DNA of 64,000 nucleotides from Ampelocalamus luodianensis (GCA_036346255.1 CM070639.1:8442001-8506000), one strand, 5' to 3'; positions 11,346-23,375 are shown, counted from the stretch's first letter. The notes: generated by a model from the letters alone, not told the origin. A program made the numbers and translations.

Positions 11346-12125
11346 CAAATGCAAATATCCTACAACTTTTATGACAAATCTCGGTAGAACACCCAACAGC
11401 CACAGATTCGGCACTGAATCAAGACCTCGTCGAAACAGAAATGGCTCCAGGCCGTCCACCGCGCGTGTGCGGGAGCCCCATGATCGGGAGTAATCGGTCG
11501 CCGTTGCCCTTGTCGTGTAGATCTGCCTCCACCGCACCTCTACCACATGCATGCAGGTTTCCCCCGTCATTTACTGTCGTGCCGAACATGGTGGCTACCA
11601 CACCGAGTTCCTCCACAGACGGCTACACCGGTGGTAAATGTGGTACTGTTGGCAGTATGCCCCCCGATGTCTGGGATCCTCTACTCCACACCTTAGTGCT
11701 GATGCAACCCCAAGGTTTCTTCAAGTGAGACTAGGACACCTGACACAGAGCGGTCAACGACCCATTATATTATTGACACTTATTCTCTTGGAATTTGTTG
11801 TGTGCGACAAGAAGGGTTTTCTGTATTGAGAATTGTCCATTACTGTCTGATCAACCACAAATTACTAGTCTTGATGGTATATAAAAAATGTCTTGTGGCG
11901 TAGGTTTTTTTTACTGTTATGTATGAGCTCTCTTTACTGTAAACGTCACGTAGAAATTATTGATGCTTGTCTTGTTGGGAGCTACTGTGCATATAGAAAA
12001 TGTTTTATTGCATTCACAAATTTCTTTTATCGATATCTCATGGCGACATCGTGTTTGTTAGTGACAAAAAAAAATACTGTCTTGGGTGAAAACTATTTAC
12101 TATGCTAAAGGCTGCCATTTACTCT
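11346..12125. other. Intergenic, no supported gene
   Basis: ORFs at 11268-11728 overlap on both strands and show no domain. The sequence around 11440-11700 is moderately GC-rich and may be decayed gene sequence, but I could not match it. Words such as TTTACTGTC recur from 11880 into the tandem repeat region near 13000. Confidence 0.4.
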
Positions 12126-12576
12126 TATCAGGATCCGGATGTTCCAGACTACATGGTGCCGTAGTTCTGCATTCGGTTCGAAAATTTGGACTAGGCTTAC
12201 CCGTTCTATTGTCGGTACAGGCGACATGCTGGGTTTGGTGTTAGGAAGATTAGGAGCAAGAAGACGGTTTGACAGTTTTGTTGCTAGAATGGAAACATAC
12301 GTACTACATGCCCAAAAAGGAACGTGAACGTTGCAAAGCCTCGATGCCTCCATCTGCGTCAAAAGGGTTGTGTTGGAGCACAACCATCCCCTCGTTAGGA
12401 CGTCGTCCTTTGTCGCATTCATGCAGTCGCACAAAAACTTTGATCCTTCCTTGATGCAGCTTGTCGGCACTATGTAGACCGGCAAGGTCCTTCACAAATG
12501 CTCGATGAACGTTCTGTCCGATATGCATGGAGGGCCATGTGATGTCATTCGCGTGGGCCGAGACATTGGGGATTGA
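12126..12576 (+). pseudogene. FAR1/FRS-type DNA-binding domain remnant
   Basis: FAR1/FHY3-related proteins derive from Mutator-type transposases and begin with a WRKY-GCM1-like zinc domain. From 12126 one frame reads ...VPDYMVP, a stop, then FCIRFENLD, a second stop, and AYPFYCRYRRHAGFGVRKIR. This matches the domain start (FENLDEAYxFYxxYARxxGFxVRK). After more stops and a frame change comes VKRVVLEHNHPLV, with the EHNHPL signature at 12376-12393. The next stretch (FVAFMQSHKNF, then MNVLSDMHGG) runs to a stop at 12574. There are at least four in-frame stops. It is either a dead FRS gene or the N-terminus of a dead FAR1-like MULE transposase. No open reading frame longer than about 60 codons survives. 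Confidence 0.7.
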
Positions 12577-12892
12577 CCGTAGATGTCTATACTCACGATT
12601 TTACTGTCACATCCGCCGTAGCGCACATGTCCGTGCCCTTCCTAGGGATAGAGGAGCGCGTAGAGACAAGAGCGGAGAACCCAAACACCGCGTCCATATA
12701 GGTAAAATGCAACTTCCCCTGGTCTGCGCCTTTACTGCCAAATGTAGTTGCTTTTACCTTTGCATATATTACAATTTACTGCCAAAATGAGCTGCTTTCA
12801 CTGTACTCATTAATTTACTATACGACTTGTTAGACTTTACTGACACATTGTCCATGGCCGCCACCCCTGGTTTTTTTCTAAAAAAATTGTGA
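12577..12892. other. Spacer between FAR1 remnant and tandem repeat
   Basis: It holds several TTTACTGC/TTTACTGTC words like those in the neighbouring tandem repeat, and no domain that I recognise. The ORF 12527-12790 is not supported. Confidence 0.4.
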
Positions 12893-13390
12893 AAAAAAAC
12901 CATTGAGAGATGCTGCGTCAGTAAAAATAGGTATCACAAAATACTTCACATATATTATGAGGGTTACTGCCAAATGTCACATCACATGTGGGTGGTGGTG
13001 GGGGGTGTTGTGGGTTTGTGGTTCAAGAAACAAAAGTTCGCTAAGACATGATGAGGCATTAGAACAAATATCACAATTACTTCTGCATACGTTATAAGTT
13101 ACTGCCAGTTGTGACGTCGTGCAGCTAGGGGTCGTGGCCCAAGAAAAAAGTTTGATGAGAGATGATGAATGAGTAAAATGGGTATCACAATTACTTTCAT
13201 ATACATTACAAGTTATTGGCAGACGTGACGTTACACGTGGGGGGATCGTGGGTCCGTGGCCCAAAAAAAGGAGTCCGATGAGAGATGTTGAGATAGTAAA
13301 TAGAGTATCACAATTACTTTCACTTACATTACACATTACTGCCAGATATACGTCGCGTGTGGGGGTCGGGGGTTCGTGGCCTATAACTGT
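12893..13390. repeat. Four tandem units of about 120 bp
   Basis: Each unit runs GAGAGATG...AGTA.A..GGTATCACAATTACTT...CATATACATTA...GTTACTGCCAG..GTGACGT...GGGG.TCGTGG.. and restarts. Unit starts lie near 12905, 13030, 13155 and 13275. The minus-strand ORF 12977-13444 stays open only because the unit encodes repeated CNV.ESNCDT-like words. I do not regard it as a gene. Confidence 0.75.
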
Positions 13391-13439
13391 TAGGATTGGC
13401 CCGCTCGGACGGGGTTTGAACACATGCGTTGCTCGCGCA

Positions 13440-13529
13440 CGCATACGACCGGGGGGGGAGGGGGGTCAGTCTAGCGCGGTGGGCTGGCTGGCGCGTAGAA
13501 TATCCAATTCTAAAGTGAGCTACAAAATA

Positions 13530-13562
<33 letters not shown>

Positions 13563-13705
13563 AAAGATTAATATGCAAGTGGTGTAGATCTTTTCTCTTT
13601 TTTTTCTCTCTAATTAATGTGAAAATTTCTAGCCTCTCACATTGATTGTGGTGTCTTCTTTTTCTACATTTTAATAATATATATAATAGATAGAAAGGTT
13701 GTTTC
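13440..13705 (+). other. Distal upstream region of the NLR gene, cut off by the copia insertion
   Basis: This stretch aligns with 52365-52600 (shared words include TCTAGCGCGGTGGG, CGTAGAATATCC, AAAGATTAATATGCA, TTAATGTGAAAATTTCTA). The alignment continues at 43676 beyond the copia element, as it does uninterrupted at 52600. It was therefore contiguous with the NLR 5' flank before the insertion. The last five bases GTTTC (13701-13705) are the left target duplication. Confidence 0.8.
13531..13561. repeat. (GT)n(AT)n microsatellite
   Basis: A run of TG dinucleotides passes into TA dinucleotides. In the paralogous upstream region near 52420 the run is much shorter, so it expanded here or shrank there. 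Confidence 0.9.
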
Positions 13706-13977
13706 TGTTGAGGAACCGTCGCTGGCAAGTCCAGTCCGAGCGATTACCTCGTAGAAAATATTCAGAATCGTAAGAACAATGCATGAACACAAGAACAGAA
13801 TAAGAGATAGAACACAGAGATGTAGAGTGACTTCTTGCTTCTCTTTATTCCTTCATCCATCGATCGATCCTTTACAATGAATAGCACCCCCTATTTATAG
13901 CCTACGACCCTGCTAGGGTTTGGGATGAGGAGCCCACCTTGGGCCAGGTCTGTCGGCCTGGGCCCGGTTTCTTAACA
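13706..13977 (-). repeat. 3' LTR of the copia element
   Basis: It begins TGTTGAGGAACC and ends TTTCTTAACA, and is the same length as 43399-43670. A TATA motif CTATAAATAG lies on the minus strand at 13891-13900. The other LTR has CTATAAATTG at the matching place. Confidence 0.93.
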
Positions 13978-13986
13978 CTCCCCCTT
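13978..13986 (-). other. Polypurine tract
   Basis: On the minus strand AAGGGGGAG lies directly against the LTR start TGTTAAGAAA. This is the expected plus-strand priming site of the element. Confidence 0.85.
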
Positions 13987-14199
13987 GGGCACTCATCCTT
14001 CATGTCCATGTCTCATCAAAACTCCATAAAAATTCAGTGGAAAAAATTTAGAGAAAGAGTACATGATACACGTTCTGCTGTGATGCACGAATTGCCTTAT
14101 TAAAAACTTTAGCCGAGAAACTTCAGGAAAACTCGTCAAGGGAAAAAGAGTACAATCTACCCAATTTCATTTAATCTCCTGGATTTATTCTTTGGGTAC

Positions 14200-15920
14200 T
14201 CGATCTTCATGATCAAGCTTTAATAATAAGTTCGTGAAGGTTCTCCCTTAATTCTGCACTTCTCTAAGTCTCATCATTCCAATTCACGTATGCATCTTTC
14301 AAAGCTAGATGCTGGAAGTGACTTAGTGAATAAATCTGCAAGATTCTCACATGACTTAGTATGCAGTACTTTGATTTCGTCCATCTTTTGCAATTCATGA
14401 GCATAGGAGAACTTGGGGTTGATATACTTTTGTGAGAGAATTCTTCACAAAACCCATCTGCACTTGTGCAACACAAGCTGCTTTATCTTCATAGATAATA
14501 GTGGGGGTTTGTACGGTATTCAATCCACATGACTATTGGATGTGGTGAATCATCCGCCGAAGCCAAGCACATTCTCGTGAGGCTTCGTACAATGCTATTG
14601 TTTCCGAGTGGTTCGTCGAAGTCAGTACAAGACTCTGCTTAGACGATTTTTATGGAATTACGGTTCCACCACATAGGAATACATAGCCTGTTTGCTATTT
14701 GGCTGTATGCGGGTCCTACAAGTACCCGTTATCTGCATTGCCATTCATAGTTAAGTCTTGGTTCTTTATATAGAACATACCAAGTTCTTTGCTTCCTTAG
14801 AGGTATCGAAAGATGTCCTTTATTCCCGGCCAATGCCTTTGGTAGGTTCTGCACTATACCTTGATAGTAGGTTCTGGCAAATACAATGTCTATTCTAGTA
14901 CAGTTTGCTAAATACATTAGTGCTTCTATTGCACTTAAGTGTGGGAATTCCGATCCCAGAACTCCCCCCCTCTTATTTAGGTCTGTACGGATCTTTGTCT
15001 TGCTGCAAAGATCTCCCGACCATTGGCACTTTCAAAGGGTATGCCTTTCCAAAGTCGAACCTTTCTAACACCTTCTGAGTGTAGGATGACTGATGCACTA
15101 ATATCCCTTCAGGGGCATGCTCAAGCTGCAAGCCTAAGTAATATTTGGTTTTAACCAAACCTTTAATTTCGAACTCCGACTCTAGGTAAGAGCTTGCTTT
15201 CTTAATACCTTCAGGGTTCCGATGATATTCAGATCATCTCCATACACTGAGATTATACAAAATCCATTCGGGGATCGTCGTATAAATACACATAGATTAT
15301 TCTCATTATTCGTGTAGCCTTTCTTGCATAGAAAGTCGCTTCAAGCGATTATACCACATTCTGTCTGATTGCTTAAGTTCGTATAATGACTTTCTGAGTT
15401 TCACATTGTACATATTTCTATTTGCTCTGTCTTGGTTCGGGACAGCGATACATTCGAGTATCTTCATATAAATGTCCGAATCAAATATTTCATAAAGGTA
15501 TGTTGATACCCCATCCATCAATTTCACTTCTAACTTCAAGTTCACTGCCATTGAGATAAATGTCTAAAGGGAGTTCTGCCCATGACCGGGGGATAGGTTT
15601 CTTCATAATCATCTCCTGGATGTTCAGTGAAACCTTATGCAACAAGCCTTGCTTCTTTTCATTTTTCTTTCGAACAAATACCCACTTATGCCCTGCGGGG
15701 TGCACAAGGGGAGGCGTGCGGCTTACAGGCCCAAACGCCTTTCTTTTATTCGGAGAGAATAATTCAGTTTCTATTGCCTTCTTCCAATCTGATCTTTTCT
15801 TTCATTCAGCGAGCGATGCAGGCTCTGGATCAAGATTGATGATTGTGGCAAGTTTTTTACAAAGTAAATGTCGACATTGGCTGTTGTCATATTCAAAGAT
15901 TCTCCCGAGGTTATAAAGTT
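14200..15920 (-). pseudogene. Copia reverse transcriptase and RNase H, decayed
   Basis: This is the C-terminal half of the copia polyprotein. Going leftward: RT start with KWVFVRKKNEK near 15690, then LMDGVSTYLYEIFDSDIYMK and VKLRKSLYELKQSDRMWYNRL (15306-15551). The catalytic box reads VYGDDLNIIG (YGDD at 15233-15244, where copia usually has YVDD). Then come KTKYYLGLQLEHAPEGILVHQ (14973-15158) and MYLANCTRIDIVFA (14729-14917), leading into the RNase H part to about 14200. Blocks are in different frames with stops between them. The family's RT order is fully recognisable, but no product is possible. Confidence 0.85.
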
Positions 15921-15959
15921 TATAGCTATTTCTTCCAGGGATGATTCTTCTAATGCTTC

Positions 15960-16507
15960 TACTTGCTCACCGCTGCTTTCAATTGCGGGGCAAGTCCCTT
16001 TAGTTTTTCAGCTCCGATGTGTGTGCACACATCCATGCTGATGTCTCCCTTCATGGGGATGTTCAATCCTGGTATGCCTTTTCTGAAGGTTTCATACCGG
16101 TGCCAGGTCTCAACTGGCTCCCCTTCTAGTTCTAGGCACTTCGGTGATCGGCTGTGTCAAGTCCCTCTCATCTTTTTTTACCAGGCGTCCCCGGTTACTT
16201 CGGATTCGAGGGACCAGAGTTCTCGTCCTTTTATTCTGAGGCCTTTGGACGGGATTAGGGATACCTTCATTGGTATTTCAACCCTCTCCGGTGCATTGCT
16301 TACAGGCAAATGCGACTTGGTCACGCTCTTCAAATCATTAAAGTGGTCTAGCAGTTGATTCGCTAATGTTTGCAAATCAATTATCTTCTGGATTTCAATT
16401 GTCTTCTAGACTTCAATTCAATTATCTTCTAGACTGTAATTACCTTATGCACTTCTCTATTTGCTTCACTAGTGCGCTGGTCATATGCATAGATTTCAAT
16501 TGTCTTT
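15960..16507 (-). pseudogene. Copia spacer between integrase and RT
   Basis: The minus-strand frame 16178-16375 reads TLANQLLDHFNDLKSVTKSH and NAPERVEIP. These are typical of the low-complexity linker between integrase and RT in grass copia polyproteins. Repeats of an AATTGTCTTCTAGACTTCAA-like word occur near 16380-16510 and again at 21570-21600. The solo LTR inserted between these copies. Confidence 0.75.
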
Positions 16508-16842
16508 TGGACTGTGAGGACCCGGAATATTCAACTAGTAACGCTTAACCTCCAAATGGTTCTAGCCTTACTAATTAAACATTCTAAGCCTCGATGGACA
16601 TATGCTTCCCAGAATTACAACATATGCACATCATCACAAAATTATACATCATTTCCATACAACATACATCACTAAGTTCAACAACGACATACATAAAGTA
16701 AAGTTATTACAAAAGAGCCGACCGGCCAAATAGAACAATATACAAGAATGACAGCGGAAGCAAAAGGTGTCATAAGATGGCTAGAACAAAAGTTGACCGG
16801 TTAGCCACACAAACCCACAAGGCAACCGACCGGGCCGCCAAG

Positions 16843-18137
16843 CTAGTCGCCTCGCAAGCTACCAGAACACAACTCACAAAAGTGAGGCCATTCAAGCTCA
16901 CCTTCTTCCTCTGCAACAATTACATTTAAGCAAGATAACTGAGTACACAAAGGTACTCGCAAGACTGACGTGTGGAATAGCATACCTATTCATAAACTAC
17001 ATGCAAGCTTATTTAGGTGGAGGTTGTATGTCTCATTTTGCATGAAGCCAACTTTATTTGCAATAATGTAATATATTTAAAAGCAAGTTTGCAAATCTGT
17101 TTTGTTATCAAAATAACAGCAAGTAAAGATACATACAAGTAACCACTGGAAGTGACTATCCCAATAGCCACTCAACATAGCACTAATCCCGATTCGCACT
17201 CACCCATCAAGTTTTAATTAAAAGGTTGTAGTCTAACTCTTGAAAGACCTTGCCAAGCGTGTCCATAACCTAGACGAGGCTATTCGAATAGTTTTAACCT
17301 GCAGGGTGTACCAATGTACCCACACCTGCATCGCCTTTAAGCCACAAGCACACTTCAAGGTATGCCGCACGCGGCTAAGTCCTCGAGACATTTCCAATCT
17401 TGTGCATCGACTACGAGCCGCTCGTATGGATAGAAACCCATACGCTACATTGCAAGCGAAAGACAACAAATCCCATCACGGTGAAGTCTTTCTGACACTA
17501 CAATGCTCCCAAGACCATCCCTCCTACGACTCCTGCGACCCGGCCAATACACGCCAAAGTACTAAGTCAAGAGAGGTCCCATACCCTCTAGTGTGGTTAG
17601 CACGCTAAAATGCTTGGTTTAGTGTAACAAGATGTTCGGTCCTTGTTGACCCGGGCATCATTCCAGTCACACCCAGAAGCACACCATTCATACCATTGTG
17701 CCCAAGTCTAAATCATTTTATTTTCAGTTTTTAGTTTTCATAAGTAGACATGGCACAAGGCTGAAATCATAATTTATAATAAGTTTTATGTGATCAAGGT
17801 TATCGACAAGTCGATAACCGCCCATTTCTACCGGAAGCTAAGCATGGCTAAGCAATTAGTTCGCAAACTACTAAGTGACAAGAGCTCATCCAACGAGCTC
17901 TAAATCACAGCAATAACCTAGGCTCAATGGTAGTAGAGAATAATCATTTGCCTAAGGAAATGCATCTACTAGGTCAACTAACGACAATAGTTTAACACAA
18001 AGTAGCAATGCATACATAGAATTTGTAATCAACATAAATACTTAAAATACTGGGATTAACATGATCAAACTGCTTGCCTTGCTGGTCTGGCTCTTGCTGC
18101 AGAGGAGGATTCTCAGGTTCAATATATTCTTCGGAAC
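16843..18137 (-). other. Candidate spliced small reading frame inside the solo LTR
   Basis: Exon-like segment 18137-18078 (minus) follows a pyrimidine-rich acceptor ending GTTAG. It encodes GSEEYIEPENPPLQQ and ends at CAAG before GCAAGC, a GC-type donor. A second acceptor TTGTTGCAG precedes 16910. Joining the two keeps the frame and gives QQEEEGELEWPHFCEL before a stop at 16845-16843. Both blocks are conserved in the other LTR copy (3776-3837, 5081-5139). Several changes between the copies are conservative (D/E, F/Y). The start codon would lie in an upstream exon I cannot place. Function is unknown, and conserved non-coding splicing is the main alternative. Confidence 0.4.
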
Positions 18138-20441
18138 CTAACGCGAAAATGCGATAAAACAAAATAAGAACGAAGAACACCAACAAAACTCAACAGCAAA
18201 AGACATCCAAATCCCATGAAATTTACACAGCAGTTAGAGGTTGATTTTAGACAATTTTAGAAACAAGAATCACTTCATTTGGACTAAGCATGAAAAAGTT
18301 ATGGCTAAAACTAGTTCTCTCAGCCTATAAGTTCCCTAAATTAATTATTGGTACTGTTCATGGCGAAAATTTCTACAATGATCTAAGCTCTGAAAATTTT
18401 ATAGCAAGTAGATTATGACATCCTAATGACAACAAAGTTGAGCTTAGAAAATTTGGAGCTATAATGATTTACTTATGATTTTTCTAAGTTGTAAGCCTAG
18501 CACATTACATTTTCCAGAATCATAAACATGCTCAAAACCTATTTCATATTAAAGTACACTAACAGAGGAATTTAACAAAATTGATTTTGCACATTTTGGA
18601 GTTGTACAGAAAAAGATATGCATTTTACAAGTTCAATTCTATTTTTGGGATATTCAAAATTGACAGAAAATAAGCTATTTGAGTTACACAATTTTCTGTG
18701 GCAGGAACATGGCCAATTGCATTTTTATATTAAACTACAGAGGCATAGAAATTTATTACAGTTGGAAACATCTAAAAAGGATTTAAAATGAATTAGTTAT
18801 GAATTTCTAAAGTTTTAATACAATTTTCAGTTGGTAAGTAAATACTTACAGAAATAAACAACACTTAACAGAAAAGAAACGACGTGGACAAATATGGGCC
18901 CTTGATTTGGAATCTAACGGCGCGTGCGAGGGGTGCGCGAGAGCGACCCGAACGGCCCAAACCATCGCGACCGCCGATCAAGATCGATGGTCAAGAGCGA
19001 GAAAGTTCGACTTCGCGATCGGCGCAAGAATCGAGACCGCAGATCAACAAATGAATGACCCACGACGAATGGGAGGATCGGTGACCCGATCACCCCATTG
19101 ATCCGGGCCACGATCACAAAATGGACGGTGGCCAATGAACGGTTCAAAATGAAGCGCCGACATGTGGGTCGCATGTGAGTGACCGAGTCACACATGCAAG
19201 CTTTAACCCACGTGCACAGTGGCTCGGGCCCACATGGCGCGACTTAAGGAGGATTTTTAGGACAGCTAATTAATTACTAATGACCAATGATTAATGATGA
19301 TTTGCAATCAATGAGTCCTAACGATTTTGAACAGAGGTGATTTAAGTGATTGGGGCCCACCGGCAAAGGGCACAAAGGGCGATTTAGGACCAATTAAATG
19401 CTAACAATGATTAACATTTAATGAATTCGGAAATTAGTCCTAATGACCCCGAGACTGAGGTTTAAGGCCTACGGGCCCACACGTCAGTGACCCAAAAGAC
19501 CATTTCGGGCACATTAATGCTAAGACAGGGATTAATCATTAGCATTAATGATGTCCGAAAGCATCAGTTAGCGCTAGTGGGTGATTACAGAGGGTTGGAC
19601 CCACAGGTCAGTGAGACATTTAGGCCAGATTAAGACACAATTAATACTTCTAATGATTGACAAAGATTGTGCATTAACTGCGTCCTAATAATCTGACGAA
19701 AATGGGAGCTTCTCAGCTGACAAAAACCGAGTGCTTTCAACGGCATGTCGCCGGCAACTCTGGTCGCGGCGGTGCCAACCAAATATCAAAATGGGTTCGC
19801 AAAAGTGTCGCGGACCCAAAGGTGATGACCTCGCCGGCGGTGGAGGTCTAGAACGCCGGCGAGCCGGAAAACTAAGATGGAGCCAATTTCAGCAAAACAT
19901 GAAAATTGCAAAATGCTCCGCTGCAGTCCACGAAAGCGAGTGCCAACACTTCTAAGGACTAATAAGAGGCTACCTTAATGCAGCTGAGCTTCAAAGATGG
20001 CCGGGGAAGACTTGAACACGATGAAGTCCACCGGAGCCGAGGAAGATGATATGAAAAATGACAACCTAAGCAAAGTGAACACCGATGGGTGATCAAAATA
20101 GCTCCATTAAGATTCCCACGAGCTCCATAAGTAAGCAATTGCAAAAAGAACCACTTACCGGAGTTGGAGAAGAAAAGGGGGTGAAATCAGCCGAAAATCT
20201 CCAAACTTAAAATTGAGTTATTCCTGTGAATGCAACCCAAAATTAAGTTAGAGAAAATATAAAGGAAGTTGAGGAGCTCAAAAGGGTGCAAGAAATATTG
20301 AAGTTGAACCACTGGACACCCAGATCCTCATTGGAGCTCCTCGGGTCAACAATGGTGCCAAGTTGATTTGAAGTGGTTTTGAGCTCAAACACAGAGAAAA
20401 GCTAGGGGTGGTGTACAGGAACACCAGGATGAACCAAGGGG

Positions 20442-20451
20442 TTATTTATAG
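20442..20451 (-). promoter_or_regulatory. TATA box of the long LTR
   Basis: The minus strand reads CTATAAATAAC here. It is followed downstream by TGAGCTCAAAAC, which also follows the TATA pair at 1939/1987 in the related LTR. Confidence 0.65.
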
Positions 20452-21569
20452 AGGAAGGATTAGGGTTTTGAGCAAGAACAAGAGCTCACGGTGAGCTCGG
20501 TTCATGGTGCGATCATGGACCAAGAAATGATGGGGGCAAGTGAGACTCGGGATGGAGGAGCCGAAAGCCTGGGGTGCATTAAATGCCCCACAGAGTGATG
20601 TTGACGAGGCACGCTCGAAGTGACACAACAAGCCGCCCTCCCTCTCTCTTTCTTCCTGCCATGGACGCACGCGCACACGGAGAGACAGAGGAGGAAGAAG
20701 AACAGAAAAGAAATCATGGCCGTTGGATTGAAAATGGACGGTCACAATTCAAAGGGTCCAGCCGAGGGTTTTTAACACTCCTAGCGATCAGAGAGGTCTG
20801 ATCAAGAACCAACGGTTGCGACATCGGGATGTTCGGGTGACCCAACAACCCATTCAATAAGGACGGCCAGATCTAAATCTAACGGCTCAAAAGGATGGGT
20901 TCGATCGCGGTGGCCCGAACGGCACAAGCGACGCGGGCCGAGCGATTTAAATCCAATGGCCGAGAACAACCGCGCGCGTTTGAAAAGGCTCGGTGCAGCT
21001 AGTTGACTGAGTCGAGTCAAGTGGCTCGACCCCGAGTCCGACTCAAACCCAAGGAACAGTGAATCAGCTTTAGGTTTTGAATTAAGCTGAGACTTTTGAG
21101 GATTTATTAGAGGTAGCAAAATAACTCCAAAATTTCTGAAATTTTTGCAGGAGCTTGCTGACTTAGATATTGACCTTGTGTAAAATTTTCAGAGATTTTT
21201 ATGCAGTGCATTTTTCTCCAAAAATTCTACAAGGTACTGGTTCAAGGTTTGACTGAGAGTCAAATAGGTTTGACTGCCCTCTAAAAATATTCAAACCATT
21301 TCTAAAAATTGTGAAATTTTTCAGAGGGGTCATATACCATCCCAAGAAATTAGGAAAAATATTTTCAGGAGATGATCAAAAGGTTTGACAAGATTGTTTT
21401 TGAAGGATCAAGATTTGGATCAAAAGACTTGTGACTTTGTATTTCCATAACTTCTTGTACAATACTTGTTCAGTACAAACAGGAAACACATGATGTAAGA
21501 AAAAGTTTTAATTTCTACTCATTTTCTTACATTTGAAACACAAGTCCAAAATTGGGATGTTACATGGAC

Positions 21570-22924
21570 TTCAATTGTCTTCTAGACTTCAATTATTTCC
21601 CGACATTATTATCAAGGGTTGATTTTCTCCCCCCTAATGACGGGAAACTAACCTCATCTAATGTACTATTAGCGAATCGGGTATTATGCAAATCTCCAGT
21701 CATAGGGTTCAAATACTTGATTATGGATGCTGTCTCATAGCCAACGTATATTCCAGACTTTCGGAGAAGACCTAATGCAGTTCGCTGCGGTGGTAGTATA
21801 GGTATATAACCCTTGCAACCAAACCTGCGAAGATAAGAAGTTTTCGGTGCTGACCCTTACGCTAGTTGCATAGGTAGATGGATGTTATGGGCCGATGGTC
21901 TAAAATTGATGAGAGCTACTGCGAGCAGGACTGCATGTCCCCAACATGTAGTTGGTAAATTACAATTCTTCAAAGTTCTGCTAGTCCATTCTAGGTGCGA
22001 ACATGCAGTACAAAATGCTCAACTTTAATTCCCATTTTCATGCAATAATCATCAAATGCTTTCAAAGTAAGTTCTTCAGCGTTGTCCATTTAGGTGGATT
22101 TCTCATGATGATTAGGGAAAATATTTCTAACTTAATTATCTGCGAGATTTAGCTATGCAAAAGCGTGATTTCTCGTAGACAATAAACATATGTGCGATCA
22201 TTCCGAGGAAGCATTGATGAGCACCATAAAATACCTAAAATGACCCTTACAGGGGCTATATAGGACCACAAAAGGTCTCCCTAGATACGGTCCAGGAATG
22301 CAGGGACTTCATCCTTCACTTTCAGAGCAAAAGGTCTAATAATTAATTTCCCGGTGGCACATGTGGGGCACACAAAATCTTCCTGATTCGGAAAATTCTT
22401 TACATTCATATTATATCCCTGTGAATTGTTAATTATATCTCTCATTATCCTAAGACCTAGGCGACATAATCTATCATGCCAGAGATAGGTAAGTTCAGAG
22501 CTTCTAAATACGGTTTTCAAGATAGTATAGGCTGCAGGTGCCTTAATATTAGTGTAGTATAGCCCAGTTTCATATGAAGGAAGACATTCTAATGCTATTT
22601 TTCACTTTCTTCACTCTTTGTAATGAGCAGGTATTCTGTACCATACTCTTCTTTAGTCTCTACGTGAAAACTATTAGCGCAAATATCCTTGAGAGTTCTA
22701 GTCGATTCTGGGTACAACAAGTCTTCTTCAATGACCAAAGTTGTGCCCATTGGGAGTATAATTGTGGCCCTTCCTGAGCCTATTATACAAGTATCGCTGC
22801 CTGCGATTGTCGTAAGACTACCAGCATTCTTGCTGATCGACTGGAAAAATTTCCGTTTCTCTCAGGATGGTTTTTATTGTGCCGCTACATGCTAAGCACA
22901 CTTCCTCCATAGGGCGTCACACGC
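21570..22924 (-). pseudogene. Copia protease and integrase, decayed
   Basis: Going leftward from the CACTA insertion: the aspartic protease site reads MEEVCLACSGTIKTIL (about 22850-22900), where the family has a D-[S/T]-G triad. Cys replaces the catalytic Asp. Then comes the protease-integrase linker (SGRATIILPMGT near 22760). The integrase zinc domain follows (22281-22520: WHDRLCRLGL...CPTCATGKL, an HHCC-type motif). Last is the integrase C-terminal part (RYL/KYLNPMTGDLHNTRFANS near 21650-21730). The integrase core between is eroded. This continues at 16507 across the solo LTR insertion and at 30737 across CACTA element 1. Confidence 0.85.
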
Positions 22925-22969
22925 GTTCACTACTACAAAACAGGCAATAGCAGACACCTCATCACAGAC

Positions 22970-23375
22970 GGTTCCAAAGGAGCCGTCTGTGTTGAACTTA
23001 TATAGACGGTTCCCTTTGGAATCGCTCGGGAACCGCTCGTGATATGTCCTCATCACGCACGGTTCTTATTACCAACCGCTTAGTGATACTTCACGCACGG
23101 TTGGTAAAAGAACCGCTCGTGATGAGGACATATCACGCACGATGCATATTAAGAACCGTCGTGAAGTATCACGCACGGTTCGTAATATGAACCGCTCGTG
23201 ATGAGGACAACTTATCGCTGCACGGTTTGTAAATAAAATCGTCAGGAAGTATCACGCACGGTTTTAATTTTAAACCGCTCGTGATAGCTACTATCACGCA
23301 CGGCTCTATTAAATAACCGTCAGTGATATTATTATCACGCGGTTCTCATATAGAGCCGCTCGTGATATCCAACCT
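22970..23375. repeat. Left subterminal repeats of CACTA 1
   Basis: Inverted pairs of a 12-14 bp word alternate, as TCACGCACGGTT and AACCGCTCGTGATA. The first copies, nearest the terminus, read CATCACAGACGG and CCGTCTGTG as in CACTA 2. Later ones carry the CTG/CAG alteration. In En/Spm such arrays bind TNPA. Confidence 0.85.

Larger units (their letters stand above)
16513..21564 (-). mobile_element. Solo LTR of a long-LTR family, 5052 bp, minus strand
   Basis: The unit starts TGTGAGGACCCGG at 16513 and ends TTGGGATGTTACA at 21564. The exact target duplication TGGAC flanks it (16508-16512 and 21565-21569). It contains no gag-pol, so it reads as a single LTR left by recombination. A TATA box sits about 1.1 kb from the U3 end, leaving nearly 4 kb of transcribed LTR. 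It is homologous to 1651-5393 in inverse orientation. GC-rich, gene-like stretches (18900-19200, 19730-19930, 20500-20950) lie in U3 and R. ORFs there overlap on both strands and lack domains. Confidence 0.88.

Noticed and set aside
12977..13444. 155-codon minus-strand ORF with repeated CNV.ESNCDT words
   Set aside because: It is the translation of a tandem DNA repeat with no domain, and the unit shows no coding pattern.
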